From assembly GCA_044359525.1 (NCBI GenBank), contig JBIKLY010000052.1, positions 1 to 25,752 on the forward strand: 25,752 nt of DNA, written 5' to 3'. The notes under the pieces are model-generated. The model ran no database searches. It was not told where the DNA came from and saw nothing but the letters and a program-made list of their open reading frames with translations. The stretch is from CAJBIL01 sp044359525 (lineage in GTDB: Bacteria; Pseudomonadota; Gammaproteobacteria; Burkholderiales; Rhodocyclaceae). Position 1 is the first letter of the stretch, and the number at the start of each line of letters is the position of its first letter. Shown piece after piece: positions 7,167 through 16,576 of this stretch. The position numbers were made by a program, and so were the translations under genes.

Positions 7167-9941
7167 TCAGCGTGTGCAATTACTCTCTGGTTCAAACAGA
7201 ACGTCCCACAGGGCGCGCACTGCTTCAATACGGCCTGCCACCGCAGCACGTTCGATCCGTCCTTTGGCGTTTTCGCTCAGGCGGATGGCATGCTGCATGC
7301 GGCGGTATTCACGGTACGCGTTACCTACCGGCTCGGCAAGCGATTCCTGAATCAGGCCGAGTTCCGCGGCGATCCGGATCAATGCAATGTTGCCGACGTT
7401 GCCGCACAGCCTGGGGTAGGTGCTGGCATGGCCGAGTACCAGGTACTGAACCATGAATTCGACGTCGATGATGCCACCGGGGTCTTGTTTGAGGTCAAAA
7501 TAATCGGGGCTCCTTGAGGCGTGGCTGTCAAGCATCTTCTGGCGCATGGCCAATACTTCCTGCTTGAGTTTGACGAGGTCGCGCGGCTGGCGAAGGATGC
7601 GGATGCGGATCGCTTCGAACTGGGCGCCAACCTCCGGGTCGCCGGCGCAGAAGCGGGCGCGCGTCAGTGCCTGATGTTCCCATACCCAGGCGTTATTCAG
7701 TTGATAGTCACGGAAGGCCTCGATCGGGCAGACGAGCATGCCGGCGTCGCCATTCGGACGCAGCCGCAGATCCGTTTCAAATAGCAGACCGGCCGAAGTC
7801 TGGCTCGACATCCAGGTATTCATCCGCTGCGCCAGTCGAGCGTAGAGCTCACCCGCACCCGGTTCAGGGTCGTCGTGCAGATAAACGAGATCAAGGTCGG
7901 AGGCGAAGCCGAGCTCTTTGCCGCCAAGCTTGCCGTAACCAATGACTGCGAAACGGGGCGGGTTTTCCGGGTGCGGATGACGTTGTCGCAGCTTGCTCCA
8001 GCACAGGTCCAGTGTCGTCTGCACCATGATGTCGGCGAGCATCGCGAGATGGTCGGAAAGATGTTCAAGCGTTTGCAGTCCGGCAAGGTCCTGCACCAGC
8101 AGGCAGAAAACCTGCTCGTGATGGGCTTCGCGCAGGATGTCCATTTGCCGCTCGGCATCGTCGTGATGTTCGGCCAGGCGCTGGCGCAAATCGTTGTGAA
8201 AACGTGGCCAGTCGATATCGAGTTCGTAGATGCGCGGGTCGAGCAATTCGTCGAGCAGGATCGGGTGGCGCGTCAGGTAGGCGGCTGCCCACGATGAACT
8301 GCCGATCAGCTCGGCAACCTTCATCAGTGCTTGCGGGTGTTGTTGCAGCAGGGCGAGGTAGGCACCGCGACGGCTGATCGTTTCAAAAAAATCAAGGCCG
8401 CGCTGCCAGGTCGCGTCCGGTGTCGGTGTGGCTGCTGCTGCATCGATCAGGCGCGGGCCAAGCGCGTCAAGCCGTTCGCGATTGGTCGCCGGGAGTTGCA
8501 GGTAACGACTGCTCTCACGAAACCCCTGAAGCCGTTGCAGCATCGCCTGCGGCTGACGGAACCCCAGTGCCGAGAGGATTTCCAGTGCGTCGTCGCCTTC
8601 GGTCTGGCCGCACCACAAGCCAGCCAGCCGGTGAACGCCTTCCTGCGGCTCCGAGAATATCTGTTCGAAATGCCGGGCGACTTTTGTGCGATGCGCATCG
8701 AGAATAGCGAGCAACGCCGGCCAGTCGGGAAAATTCATCGAAACGGCGACCTGCCTGCGCTCTGCCTCGCCGGTTGGCAGCATGTGCGTTTGCGCATCAT
8801 TAACGTATTGCAGACGGTGTTCGAGTCGTCGCAGAAATTCGTAGGCGTCGCCAAGTTCCTGCACGCTTTCGTCCGGCAGCAGGCGGCGTGCGCCAAGAAG
8901 GCCAAGTACTTTGAGCGTCGGCCGGATCTGCAGGGCCGGATCACGACCGCCGCGAATGAGCTGGAAAACTTGCGCCATGAACTCGATTTCGCGAATGCCG
9001 CCGGGGCCGAGTTTAATGTGATCGACCATATCCTTGCGCGCCACCTCGCGACGGATCTGGGCATGCAGGTCGCGCATTGCATTGATCGCGCCAAAGTCGA
9101 GATATTTCCGGAAGATGAAAGGGCGCGAGATTTTTTCGAGCGCAGTCACCCATTCCGGCTGGAGGTTGTTGCTTTCGTTCATTACACGTGCCTTGATCCA
9201 GGCGTAGCGCTCCCACTCCCGCCCCTGCGTAATGAAATAGTTTTCCAGCGAATCGAGTGAGCAGGCGAGCGGACCGGAGTCGCCATTCGGGCGCAGGCGC
9301 ATATCAACGCGGAATACCTGACCGTCGCCGGTGACTTCGCCGAGCCCCGCGATCAGGCGTTTGCCGAGGCGTCCGAAAAAATCGTAAGTGTCGATTTTTC
9401 TGCCGCCATCCGCGCTACCGGCTGTTTGCCCTTCTTCAGGGTAGATAAAAATGTAATCAACGTCCGACGAGACGTTGAGCTCGCGTCCGCCAAGCTTGCC
9501 CATCCCGACAATCATCAGTTTCTGTGCTCGGCCCTGACTGTCCAGCGGTTCGCCAAATTGCGCCACCAACTGCTGGTGGGCGTGTTCGAGGGCGAAGTTG
9601 GTCGTGATGTCGGCAAGCAGGGTCATCGTCTCGACGACTTCGGCCAGCGTTGCGTCGCCGCCGATGTCGCGCACGATGAGTGCGGCCATGACCTGTTGGC
9701 GAAGCCGGCGCAGGCAGCGTTTCAGGCTGTCATCGTCGATCGGTGCGGCCGTTGCGAGAAATTCGTGCATCAATGCCGCGCTAACCGGTCGGCTGGCGTG
9801 TGTTGTCAGCCAGGCCTCGATTTCCGGGCGCGCTTCGAGCAGTTGTCGCAGATAGCGACTGTGGGCAAGGGCCGCGTGCCATGCTGCCGGTTTTGTCGTT
9901 GTCAAATTCAGCCACCCTGTTGTTTGCACTGCTTGCGCCAT
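7167..9941 (-). CDS. glnE: Bifunctional glutamine synthetase adenylyltransferase / adenylyl-removing enzyme
   Basis: GlnE adjusts nitrogen assimilation by adding AMP to, or removing it from, glutamine synthetase in response to PII status and glutamine. It has 924 residues against 946 in E. coli. Two nucleotidyltransferase domains are visible with the repeated signature G-x-GKLGG-x-EL. The first, the adenylyl-removing domain, has GMGKLGGRELNVSSDVDY with D160 and D162. The second, the adenylyltransferase domain, has GYGKLGGKELGFASDLDL with D682 and D684. The segment PGGIREIEFMAQ follows the first and PGGIIDVEFMVQY the second, as in the family. The start MAQAVQTTGW is taken at 9939-9941. It is divergent from yhdP. 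Confidence 0.97.
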   Translation of the reverse strand: MAQAVQTTGWLNLTTTKPAAWHAALAHSRYLRQLLEARPEIEAWLTTHASRPVSAALMHEFLATAAPIDDDSLKRCLRRLRQQVMAALIVRDIGGDATLAEVVETMTLLADITTNFALEHAHQQLVAQFGEPLDSQGRAQKLMIVGMGKLGGRELNVSSDVDYIFIYPEEGQTAGSADGGRKIDTYDFFGRLGKRLIAGLGEVTGDGQVFRVDMRLRPNGDSGPLACSLDSLENYFITQGREWERYAWIKARVMNESNNLQPEWVTALEKISRPFIFRKYLDFGAINAMRDLHAQIRREVARKDMVDHIKLGPGGIREIEFMAQVFQLIRGGRDPALQIRPTLKVLGLLGARRLLPDESVQELGDAYEFLRRLEHRLQYVNDAQTHMLPTGEAERRQVAVSMNFPDWPALLAILDAHRTKVARHFEQIFSEPQEGVHRLAGLWCGQTEGDDALEILSALGFRQPQAMLQRLQGFRESSRYLQLPATNRERLDALGPRLIDAAAATPTPDATWQRGLDFFETISRRGAYLALLQQHPQALMKVAELIGSSSWAAAYLTRHPILLDELLDPRIYELDIDWPRFHNDLRQRLAEHHDDAERQMDILREAHHEQVFCLLVQDLAGLQTLEHLSDHLAMLADIMVQTTLDLCWSKLRQRHPHPENPPRFAVIGYGKLGGKELGFASDLDLVYLHDDPEPGAGELYARLAQRMNTWMSSQTSAGLLFETDLRLRPNGDAGMLVCPIEAFRDYQLNNAWVWEHQALTRARFCAGDPEVGAQFEAIRIRILRQPRDLVKLKQEVLAMRQKMLDSHASRSPDYFDLKQDPGGIIDVEFMVQYLVLGHASTYPRLCGNVGNIALIRIAAELGLIQESLAEPVGNAYREYRRMQHAIRLSENAKGRIERAAVAGRIEAVRALWDVLFEPESNCTR

Positions 9942-9995
9942 TTGCGGTGGGCAAAGCCGTTACAATTGAGCTCTCGATCTACTCGTGTATTCGCC

Positions 9996-10025
9996 ATTCT
10001 AGTGACGCTTCGCAAAATTGTGCAA
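9996..10025 (-). promoter_or_regulatory. Possible glnE promoter
   Basis: On the minus strand TAGAAT (9996-10001) is a 5/6 match to a -10 box. A weak TTGCAC (10020-10025) lies 18 bases upstream as a possible -35. Only the -10 is convincing. It sits in the 110-base gap shared with divergent yhdP. Confidence 0.3.
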
Positions 10026-10051
10026 AACCCCTCACGGGATACCGGCTCCTG

Positions 10052-13000
10052 ATGCGTCAGAACGAGTTGCGTCCAGCGCTTTACCATCGCTTTCACCGGC
10101 TGCTGCCTTTTCTCGCGCATCCGGCGGCGCATGGGCTTTGGCGGGCGCTGGTCTGGGGTTTCTGGCTGATTTACTTCGGCTTTGTCCTGCTCGTGCTGGC
10201 GCTGCGCTACAGCATTCTGCCTAACATTGAAAACTATCGTGGCGATATCGAGCGGATTGCCAGTCAGGAACTTGGCCAGCCGGTCAGTATTGGCCGCATC
10301 GAGGCGAGTTGGGCCGGTATCAACCCGGATTTGACGCTGTTCGATGTGCGCATTGCCGATGCGCAGGGGCGGCCGGCGCTGGCTTTCTCGAGTGTCGAGT
10401 CAATTTTGTCGTGGTGGTCGGTGCCGACCGCCACGCTTCAGTTGCGCCTGCTGCGCATTGACGAGCCCACACTGCACCTGCGGCGTGATGCCGACGGCCG
10501 CATCTCCGTTGCTGGTATTCCGCTCAGTCAGGAGCGTAGCGATGGGGCAGTTACCGACTGGGTGCTGGCACAGAAACGGATCCGCATCACCGGCGCTACG
10601 CTGGTCTGGGAAGACGAGCAGCGCAAGGCGCCGCCACTGGTGCTCGAAGATCTGAACTTTGCGCTTGATAACGACGGGCGTAGTCATCGTTTTGGCCTGA
10701 CCGCATTACCACCTTCCGATCTGGCATCGAAGATTGATCTGCGTGGCGATTTTCGCGGCAGCGATCTGGATCTGTTCGACTCCTGGAAGGGGCGGGTCTA
10801 TGCCGAGATTGACTATGCTGATCTCGCTGTCTGGCGTAACTGGATCGACTACCCTGTGGCGCTGCCGCATGGCCGAGGTGCAGTGCGTGCCTGGGCCGGG
10901 TTTGCCGATGGCAGCCTGAACGCAGTCACTGCGGATGTTTCGCTGCAGGATGTCAGCCTGCGTCTCTCGGCTGATTTGCCGGGCATCGAACTTGATCATC
11001 TGGCAGGGCGGCTTGGCGCGAAGTTTTCAGAGAAGGGCTTTGAGGTCAATGGCTGGCGTATCGAGTTGCTCACCCGGGCGCAGCCACTTGGAAAAGGCAG
11101 CGCGCGTGAGATCATACGCATTGCACCGACCGATTTTCATGTGGACTGGCAGCCCGCCGCTGGCAGCAAGGCAGCCGGCGGGAGTGCGACCGCCAACAGC
11201 CTTGATTTGTCCGCGCTGGCCAGTCTGGCCGAGTATCTGCCGCTTGATGCCCAATCACGGAAAATGCTTTTGGAGTACGATCCGCGCGGTTTGGTCAGCG
11301 ACTTGCGTGTTGCCTGGCGCGGCGATACTGAGCAGCTGCAGTCGTATTCCCTGAAAGCGCGCTTTGACGACATGGCGCACAAGGCGCAGGGCTACTTTCC
11401 CGGGGTTTCCGGGCTTTCAGGAACAATCGAGGCAAACGAACGCGGCGGTAGCGCAGTTTTTCGTTCACAGAAGCCAACGATTGATTTACCGAGCATTCTT
11501 CCCGAGTCGTTGATCGTGCTGGACACACTGAGTGCCCAGGCCAAGTGGAAGATCGGCAAGGGCACGATAGATGCCGAGCTGTCGCATGTTGAATTTGCCG
11601 GGCCGGAGGCTGCAGGGACGGCGCAGGGTACTTATCATTACACGGGTGACGGCCCGGGTCGCATCGATCTCACGGCCGCGTTATCGCGAGCTGATGGGCG
11701 TGCTGTCTGGCGTTATATGCCGCATGCGGTCAATGCGCCGGCGCGCTACTGGGTGCGTGATTCATTGATCAGTGGCATGGCGAGCGACGTGAATCTCGTG
11801 CTCAAGGGCGATCTTGCGCATTATCCTTTTCTCGACAAGCGGCACGGGCAGTTTCTCGTCACGCTCAAAGCGAACGACGTGACACTTGACTATGGAAAAG
11901 GCTGGCCGAAGATCACGGGAATTTATGCGGATTTACGTTTCGAGGGTGCCGGCATGGTTCTTGATGTACGGCGCGGCATGATGCTCGGCGCGCAACTGGC
12001 GAAGACCCGTGCCGAAATTCCCGATTTCGATGCGCCGGTGAGCATGCTCTTGCTCAAGGGCCGGGCCGAGGGGCCGACGGCCGAATTCCTGAAGTTCATC
12101 GAACAAAGTCCGGTCGGCGAACGCATCGATCACTTTACTGAAGAGATGCAGGCAAAAGGCAATGGCTATCTGGATCTGGATCTGGTTATTCCGCTTGAAG
12201 AAGCGCGTCTTGGCGAGTCAAAGACCAACGGCATCTATCATTTTCAGGCGAACGAAGTCACCGTTGATCCTGGTTTGCCTGCGCTGGAGCAGGTGAATGG
12301 CACCTTGCAATTCAGTGACAAGGATTTGCGGGTGCCGGAAATCAACGCCACGCTGTTTGGCGGGCCACTCAAAATCAAGGGCGGCACCCAGTCCGACGGC
12401 AAGGTGTTGATTACGGCCAACGGCTCGGTCAGTGTCGGGCAGTTGCGCAAGCAGGCGAATTTGCCGATCTTCGACAGCCTGTCGGGGACGGTTAACTACC
12501 GTGGTGAGGTGCGCGTCAGGAAACGCAGCGCTGATCTGGTGATCGATTCGAATCTGGTCGGGTTGGCCTCCAGCCTGCCCGAGCCTTTCAACAAGACGGC
12601 TGCCGAGGCGATGCCTTTCAGTTTCGAAAAAGTACTGTTGCCAACGGTGACGCCGCCCAGTGGTGCACCTGTGCAGCGCGATCAACTCAGTGCCTCGCTC
12701 GGTAATGCCATGGCCGTACAGATGATCCGGCGCAAGCAGGCCGAAGGCTACGTAGCGGAGCGTGGTGCGATTGCTGTCGGCCGGCCGCTGCAATTGCCGG
12801 AGCGTGGCGTCCTGTTTGCGCTGACGGGCAAACAGCTGGATTTCGATTTCTGGCGACAGGCTTTGTTGGCCAAACCCAGCCGTAGCGCCAGCAATGCTGC
12901 GGTAGCACAGCCTTCGCTGATTTCCAGCATCGATCTCAAGGTGGCCGATGTGGGCATCCTCGGGCATCGTTTTCACGATGTTGATTTGAATGCTTCGGCG

Positions 13001-14041
13001 AATGCGGCGCAGTGGCAGGTTCGTCTGGCTTCGCGTGAGACGGTGGGTGATCTGCACTGGGATGGGGCAGGACGCGGCAAGCTGACGGCGCGTCTGAAAA
13101 AACTGTTGGTGGAGCCTTCTACTGCAGTTGCGCAGGGGCAGCTGGACGAAGAGGTTGTCGAAGAATTGCCGGCGCTCGATGTTGTCGCCGATGATTTTGC
13201 CGTCGGGGCGCGTCGTTTCGGACGGCTTGAGTTGATCGCGCACAATGAAGGCCGGGTCTGGCAACTTGACAAGATTCAGCTTGCCAATCCCTACGGCAAT
13301 CTGTCCGGGAAAGGTCGCTGGCAGTTTGGCAATGGCAATCGTACGCAGCTTGATTTCAAGATCGAGAGCAGCGACGTCGGCAAGTTGCTTGATCGCCTCG
13401 GCTCCCCCGGCGCCGTGCGTGCCGGTACGGCGCAACTGGATGGCAAGATCGGCTGGAATGGCCCGCCGGTCGATCTTGATTATGCGACGCTGAGCGGCGA
13501 GATGGTCGTCGAGGCCGGCAAGGGGCAGTTCGTCAAGCTTGACCCCGGTATCGGCAAGCTGCTCGGTTTGCTCAGTCTGCAATCGTTGCCGCGCCGGATT
13601 ACGCTCGATTTTCGCGATGTTTTCAGTGACGGTTTTGCTTTTGACAGCATCAACGGCAAGGTAAGCATGAGCAATGGGCTGATGCGTACTGATCGCCTGC
13701 AGATTGACGGCCCCGCCGCGCGCGTTGTGATCCGTGGTGAAGCCGATCTGCAGCACGAGACGCAACGTCTTGAAGTCAATGTGCAGCCCGATCTTGGCGG
13801 TGGTGCGGCGCTCGGCGTGGCACTGCTTAATCCGCTGGCCGGGGTGGCCACACTGCTGGCGCACAAGATTTTGCAGAATCCCCTGAACCAGATTTTCGGT
13901 TTCGACTATCTGGTCACCGGCAAGTGGGATGATCCCAAGGTCGAGAAAGCGACGCGCACCAACCTCTCGCCGTCATCAGTCCCCCGCCTGCCCAACCTGT
14001 CCAACCCGACCGGAGCTGCCAATGACACCTCACCGCAGTGA
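10052..14041 (+). CDS. yhdP: YhdP family AsmA-like envelope protein
   Basis: A very large (1329 residue) inner-membrane-anchored periplasmic protein of the YhdP family (TIGR02099, with DUF3971 and AsmA-like C-terminal regions). E. coli YhdP (1266 residues) acts with TamB and YdbH in moving phospholipids to the outer membrane; this homologue probably does the same. One transmembrane anchor is visible at about residues 31-53. It is followed by the conserved SILPNIENYRGDIERIAS region and a long beta-rich body. The C-terminal portion ends LNPLAGVATLLAHKILQNPLNQIFGFDYLVTGKWDDPKVE, strongly family-typical, then a Ser/Pro tail. The ATG at 10052 is chosen because upstream in-frame sequence lacks family character and overlaps glnE; no good ribosome site is visible. 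Its last 20 bases overlap the nitrilase start. Confidence 0.93.
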   Translation: MRQNELRPALYHRFHRLLPFLAHPAAHGLWRALVWGFWLIYFGFVLLVLALRYSILPNIENYRGDIERIASQELGQPVSIGRIEASWAGINPDLTLFDVRIADAQGRPALAFSSVESILSWWSVPTATLQLRLLRIDEPTLHLRRDADGRISVAGIPLSQERSDGAVTDWVLAQKRIRITGATLVWEDEQRKAPPLVLEDLNFALDNDGRSHRFGLTALPPSDLASKIDLRGDFRGSDLDLFDSWKGRVYAEIDYADLAVWRNWIDYPVALPHGRGAVRAWAGFADGSLNAVTADVSLQDVSLRLSADLPGIELDHLAGRLGAKFSEKGFEVNGWRIELLTRAQPLGKGSAREIIRIAPTDFHVDWQPAAGSKAAGGSATANSLDLSALASLAEYLPLDAQSRKMLLEYDPRGLVSDLRVAWRGDTEQLQSYSLKARFDDMAHKAQGYFPGVSGLSGTIEANERGGSAVFRSQKPTIDLPSILPESLIVLDTLSAQAKWKIGKGTIDAELSHVEFAGPEAAGTAQGTYHYTGDGPGRIDLTAALSRADGRAVWRYMPHAVNAPARYWVRDSLISGMASDVNLVLKGDLAHYPFLDKRHGQFLVTLKANDVTLDYGKGWPKITGIYADLRFEGAGMVLDVRRGMMLGAQLAKTRAEIPDFDAPVSMLLLKGRAEGPTAEFLKFIEQSPVGERIDHFTEEMQAKGNGYLDLDLVIPLEEARLGESKTNGIYHFQANEVTVDPGLPALEQVNGTLQFSDKDLRVPEINATLFGGPLKIKGGTQSDGKVLITANGSVSVGQLRKQANLPIFDSLSGTVNYRGEVRVRKRSADLVIDSNLVGLASSLPEPFNKTAAEAMPFSFEKVLLPTVTPPSGAPVQRDQLSASLGNAMAVQMIRRKQAEGYVAERGAIAVGRPLQLPERGVLFALTGKQLDFDFWRQALLAKPSRSASNAAVAQPSLISSIDLKVADVGILGHRFHDVDLNASANAAQWQVRLASRETVGDLHWDGAGRGKLTARLKKLLVEPSTAVAQGQLDEEVVEELPALDVVADDFAVGARRFGRLELIAHNEGRVWQLDKIQLANPYGNLSGKGRWQFGNGNRTQLDFKIESSDVGKLLDRLGSPGAVRAGTAQLDGKIGWNGPPVDLDYATLSGEMVVEAGKGQFVKLDPGIGKLLGLLSLQSLPRRITLDFRDVFSDGFAFDSINGKVSMSNGLMRTDRLQIDGPAARVVIRGEADLQHETQRLEVNVQPDLGGGAALGVALLNPLAGVATLLAHKILQNPLNQIFGFDYLVTGKWDDPKVEKATRTNLSPSSVPRLPNLSNPTGAANDTSPQ

Positions 14042-14858
14042 TCCTGTGCAGCAGCCGAAAAACGCCCGCATCGCTGCTGTGCAGATGATTTCGACGCCGC
14101 GCGTCGATGACAATTTGCGCAGCGCAGCGCGTCTTGTTGCCGAAGCGGTGGCGCAAGGTGCCCAGCTGGTTGCCTTACCTGAATACTTTCCGATTATGGG
14201 TATGAACGAAGGCGACAAGGTCAAGGTGCGTGAGTCTGATGGCCGTGGGCCGATTCAGGATTTTCTTGCCGAAACGGCAGAGAGGCACGCCATCTGGCTG
14301 ATCGGCGGGTCGATTCCGCTGATGGCGGGCAACCCGGACAAGGTGCTCAATTCCAGCGTCGCCTACAGCCCGCAGGGTGAGCGTGTCGCCCGTTACGACA
14401 AGATTCATCTTTTTGGTTTTCAGAAAGGTGCCGAGCGTTACAACGAAAGCGCAACGATAGAAGCGGGTAGTTTGCCGGTGGCTTTTGATACGCCGTTCGG
14501 GCGCGTTGGCCTGTCGATTTGCTACGACCTTAGATTTCCGGAGCTTTATCGCGCATTGGGTGTCACAGACTTGTTGGTCATCCCCGCGGCCTTTACCGAG
14601 ACCACCGGTCGGGCGCACTGGGAGATTCTGCTGCGTGCCCGCGCCATTGAAAATCAGTGCTATTTGCTGGCGGTAGCGCAGGGCGGCCGGCACGAGAATG
14701 GCCGTGAGACGCACGGCAACAGTATGTTGATTGACCCGTGGGGCGATGTTCTCGACCGCAAGCTGAAGGGGCCGGGGATCGTCATCGGCGAACTGGATCA
14801 CGCCCGCATCGCCGAAATTCGCGCCAGTTTGCCGGCGCTGAAGCATCGGGTGATGTGA
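14022..14858 (+). CDS. Nitrilase-superfamily amidase (Nit1/deaminated-glutathione amidase type)
   Basis: A 278-residue carbon-nitrogen hydrolase. The catalytic triad is present: E54 in LVALPEYFP, K127 in YDKIHLF and C167 in SICYDLRFPELYR. The sequence RYDKIHLFGF and the DLRFPELYR context fit the Nit1/YbeM branch, whose known members hydrolyse deaminated glutathione, a metabolite-repair reaction; substrate here is inferred. The ATG at 14022 follows GGAG and overlaps the end of yhdP by 20 bases, so the two are translationally linked. A longer frame beginning at 13929 lies inside yhdP and has no family match. The gene order yhdP, nitrilase, tldD is familiar from betaproteobacteria. Confidence 0.94.
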   Translation: MTPHRSDPVQQPKNARIAAVQMISTPRVDDNLRSAARLVAEAVAQGAQLVALPEYFPIMGMNEGDKVKVRESDGRGPIQDFLAETAERHAIWLIGGSIPLMAGNPDKVLNSSVAYSPQGERVARYDKIHLFGFQKGAERYNESATIEAGSLPVAFDTPFGRVGLSICYDLRFPELYRALGVTDLLVIPAAFTETTGRAHWEILLRARAIENQCYLLAVAQGGRHENGRETHGNSMLIDPWGDVLDRKLKGPGIVIGELDHARIAEIRASLPALKHRVM

Positions 14859-14880
14859 GACTGTATGAAAGCGCTTTTGA

Positions 14881-14971
14881 CACAGAGAACACGGAGACAC
14901 AGAGTGCACAGAGAAGAACAGGCTTCGATTCTGTATTTCTCCGTGTTCTCTGTGCCTCTGTGCACTCTGTG
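14881..14971. repeat. Inverted mosaic repeat of CACRGAG units, copy 1
   Basis: Two 35-base arms (14881-14915 and 14937-14971) are inverted around a 21-base centre. Each arm is four short units of 9, 8, 9 and 9 bases with core CACAGAG or CACGGAG. Left units: CACAGAGAA, CACGGAGA, CACAGAGTG, CACAGAGAA. The right arm read on the minus strand: CACAGAGTG, CACAGAGG, CACAGAGAA, CACGGAGAA. About 28 of 35 positions pair. It occupies most of the gap between the nitrilase gene and tldD. A second copy lies at 18603-18699. Confidence 0.9.
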
Positions 14972-15003
14972 TTGAAAGAGTTGTATTTTTTATCGGAAAA
15001 CCA

Positions 15004-16455
15004 ATGACCGCAAAAGCTCAATCCCTGCTCGTGCAGGCGCAAAAAACCCTGCTTACGCCTTATGGTCTCGATGCCCGGGATCTGAACAAGGTGTTTGGAA
15101 CGATCATGGCGCACGATGTCGACTACGCCGATCTCTACTTCCAGTACAGCCGTTCCGAGGCGTGGAGCCTGGAGGAAGGGATCGTCAAGTCGGGCAGCTT
15201 CAATATTGATCAGGGCGTCGGCGTGCGTGCCATCTCGGGCGAGAAGACCGCTTTTGCCTATTCCGACGACATCAGCGCGCTGGCCCTTGGCGATGCAGCC
15301 GCGGCAGTTCGCGCGATTGCCGCGGCCGGCCAGCAGCGCCGGGTTCCGGCAAGCCAGAAGCGCGTCGGGCACAACCTTTATGTGCCGCGTGATCCACTGC
15401 TTTCCCTGGATGCAACCGCCAAGGTCAAACTGCTCGAACGCCTGGAGCGTTACGCGCGCGCTGAGGATTCGCGGGTTACGCAGGTCATGGCACACATCGC
15501 CGGCGAGTACGAAGTGGTGCTGATTGCCGGCAGCGATGGCCGTCTGGCCGCCGATGTCCGTCCCCTGGTGCGGCTTTCGCTCACCGTTATCGTTGAAAGC
15601 GACGAGGGTAAGCGCGAACAGGGTTCTTCCGGCGGCGGCGGGCGTACCGATTACAGCTATTTCAGCGACGCCATGTTGCGCGCCTATGCGCGCGAGGCGG
15701 TGCATCAGGCGGTGACAAATCTGGCCGCCAGCCCCGCGCCGGCCGGCACCATGAGTGTGGTTCTTGGTTCCGGCTGGCCGGGTATCCTGTTACACGAAGC
15801 GGTCGGGCATGGTCTGGAGGGCGACTTCAACCGTAAGGGCAGTTCCACTTTTGCCGGGCGGCTCGGCAGCCGTGTCGCCTCGAAAGGCGTGACCGTGGTA
15901 GATGACGGTACGATTGCCGACCGCCGCGGTTCGCTTAATATTGACGATGAAGGCAATCCGACGCAGCGTACCGTGCTGATCGAGGACGGTATCCTCAAGG
16001 GTTACATGCAGGACAGCCTGAATGCCCGTCTGATGGGCGTTGCGCCGACCGGTAACGGCCGGCGTGAGTCATTTGCGCATCTGCCTTTGCCGCGCATGAC
16101 CAACACCACCATGCTGGCCGGCGACAAGAGCCCGGAAGAAATCATCAAGTCGGTGAAGAAGGGAATCTATGCTGTCAATTTCGGCGGTGGTCAGGTTGAT
16201 ATCACGAATGGAAAATTTGTTTTCTCGATGTCCGAGGCCTACATGATCGAGGACGGCAAGCTGACCCATCCGGTGAAGGGTGCCACGCTGATCGGCAACG
16301 GGCCGGAGGCGATGAACCGTGTTTCGATGATCGGCAACGATATGCGGCTTGATCCCGGTGTGGGTACCTGTGGCAAGGAAGGGCAAAGCGTGCCGGTGGG
16401 CGTCGGGCAGCCGACCTTGCGCATTGATGGTTTGACGGTCGGCGGGACCGCCTGA
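15004..16455 (+). CDS. tldD: Metalloprotease TldD
   Basis: The TldD subunit of the TldD/TldE (PmbA) zinc protease, which degrades unfolded peptides and matures some ribosomally made peptides such as microcins, and affects CcdA antitoxin stability in E. coli. It has 483 residues against 481 in E. coli. The zinc motif HEAVGH is at residues 264-269, followed by GLEGDFNRKGSS. The C-terminal half has GRRESFAHLPLPRMTNT and VGTCGKEGQSVPVGVGQP, both diagnostic for TldD. The partner TldE is not in this window. The ATG at 15004 has only a weak GGAAA-type ribosome site. The mosaic repeat lies 32 bases upstream, between this gene and its likely operon partner. Confidence 0.96.
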   Translation: MTAKAQSLLVQAQKTLLTPYGLDARDLNKVFGTIMAHDVDYADLYFQYSRSEAWSLEEGIVKSGSFNIDQGVGVRAISGEKTAFAYSDDISALALGDAAAAVRAIAAAGQQRRVPASQKRVGHNLYVPRDPLLSLDATAKVKLLERLERYARAEDSRVTQVMAHIAGEYEVVLIAGSDGRLAADVRPLVRLSLTVIVESDEGKREQGSSGGGGRTDYSYFSDAMLRAYAREAVHQAVTNLAASPAPAGTMSVVLGSGWPGILLHEAVGHGLEGDFNRKGSSTFAGRLGSRVASKGVTVVDDGTIADRRGSLNIDDEGNPTQRTVLIEDGILKGYMQDSLNARLMGVAPTGNGRRESFAHLPLPRMTNTTMLAGDKSPEEIIKSVKKGIYAVNFGGGQVDITNGKFVFSMSEAYMIEDGKLTHPVKGATLIGNGPEAMNRVSMIGNDMRLDPGVGTCGKEGQSVPVGVGQPTLRIDGLTVGGTA

Positions 16456-16469
16456 TAGATTCTGACGGA

Positions 16470-16511
16470 TTGATGCAGATCATACCTTGCAGCAAACGAC
16501 CGAACTAAACT
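16470..16511 (+). promoter_or_regulatory. FNR/CRP-family class II promoter
   Basis: TTGATGCAGATCAT (16470-16483) matches the FNR consensus TTGAT-N4-ATCAA at 9 of 10 positions. A -10-like TAAACT follows at 16506-16511. This puts the expected start near 16518, so the site is centred at -41.5, the classical position of an FNR-activated class II promoter. The site starts 15 bases after the tldD stop and reads towards the exported sensor-like protein at 16577. Confidence 0.6.
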
Positions 16512-16576
16512 TCTACGCTTCGTAGGGTCTATCTAATCAGCCGGCGGAAGACCGGCCTGTTAAGGAGCGTTCAAGC

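Noticed and set aside
8331..9260. A 309-codon open frame antisense to glnE
   Set aside because: It lies wholly within glnE, whose motifs are intact, and shows no domain, signal peptide or ribosome site.
9942..9966. TTGCGG with TACAAT considered as the yhdP promoter
   Set aside because: The spacer is 13 bases, too short, and no better -35 stands at 16-18 bases from TACAAT.
12218..13864. A 548-codon open frame antisense to yhdP
   Set aside because: The sense strand encodes a well-supported YhdP protein. The antisense translation has no recognisable domain, and long antisense frames are expected in GC-rich coding sequence.
14881..14971. Short repeated CACAGAG units considered as a CRISPR array
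   Set aside because: Units are only 8-9 bases, contiguous without spacers and arranged as inverted arms; no cas genes are present.
14782..15705. A 307-codon minus-strand frame through the first mosaic repeat
   Set aside because: It runs antisense through the nitrilase end and tldD. The repeat simply contains no stops in this frame.
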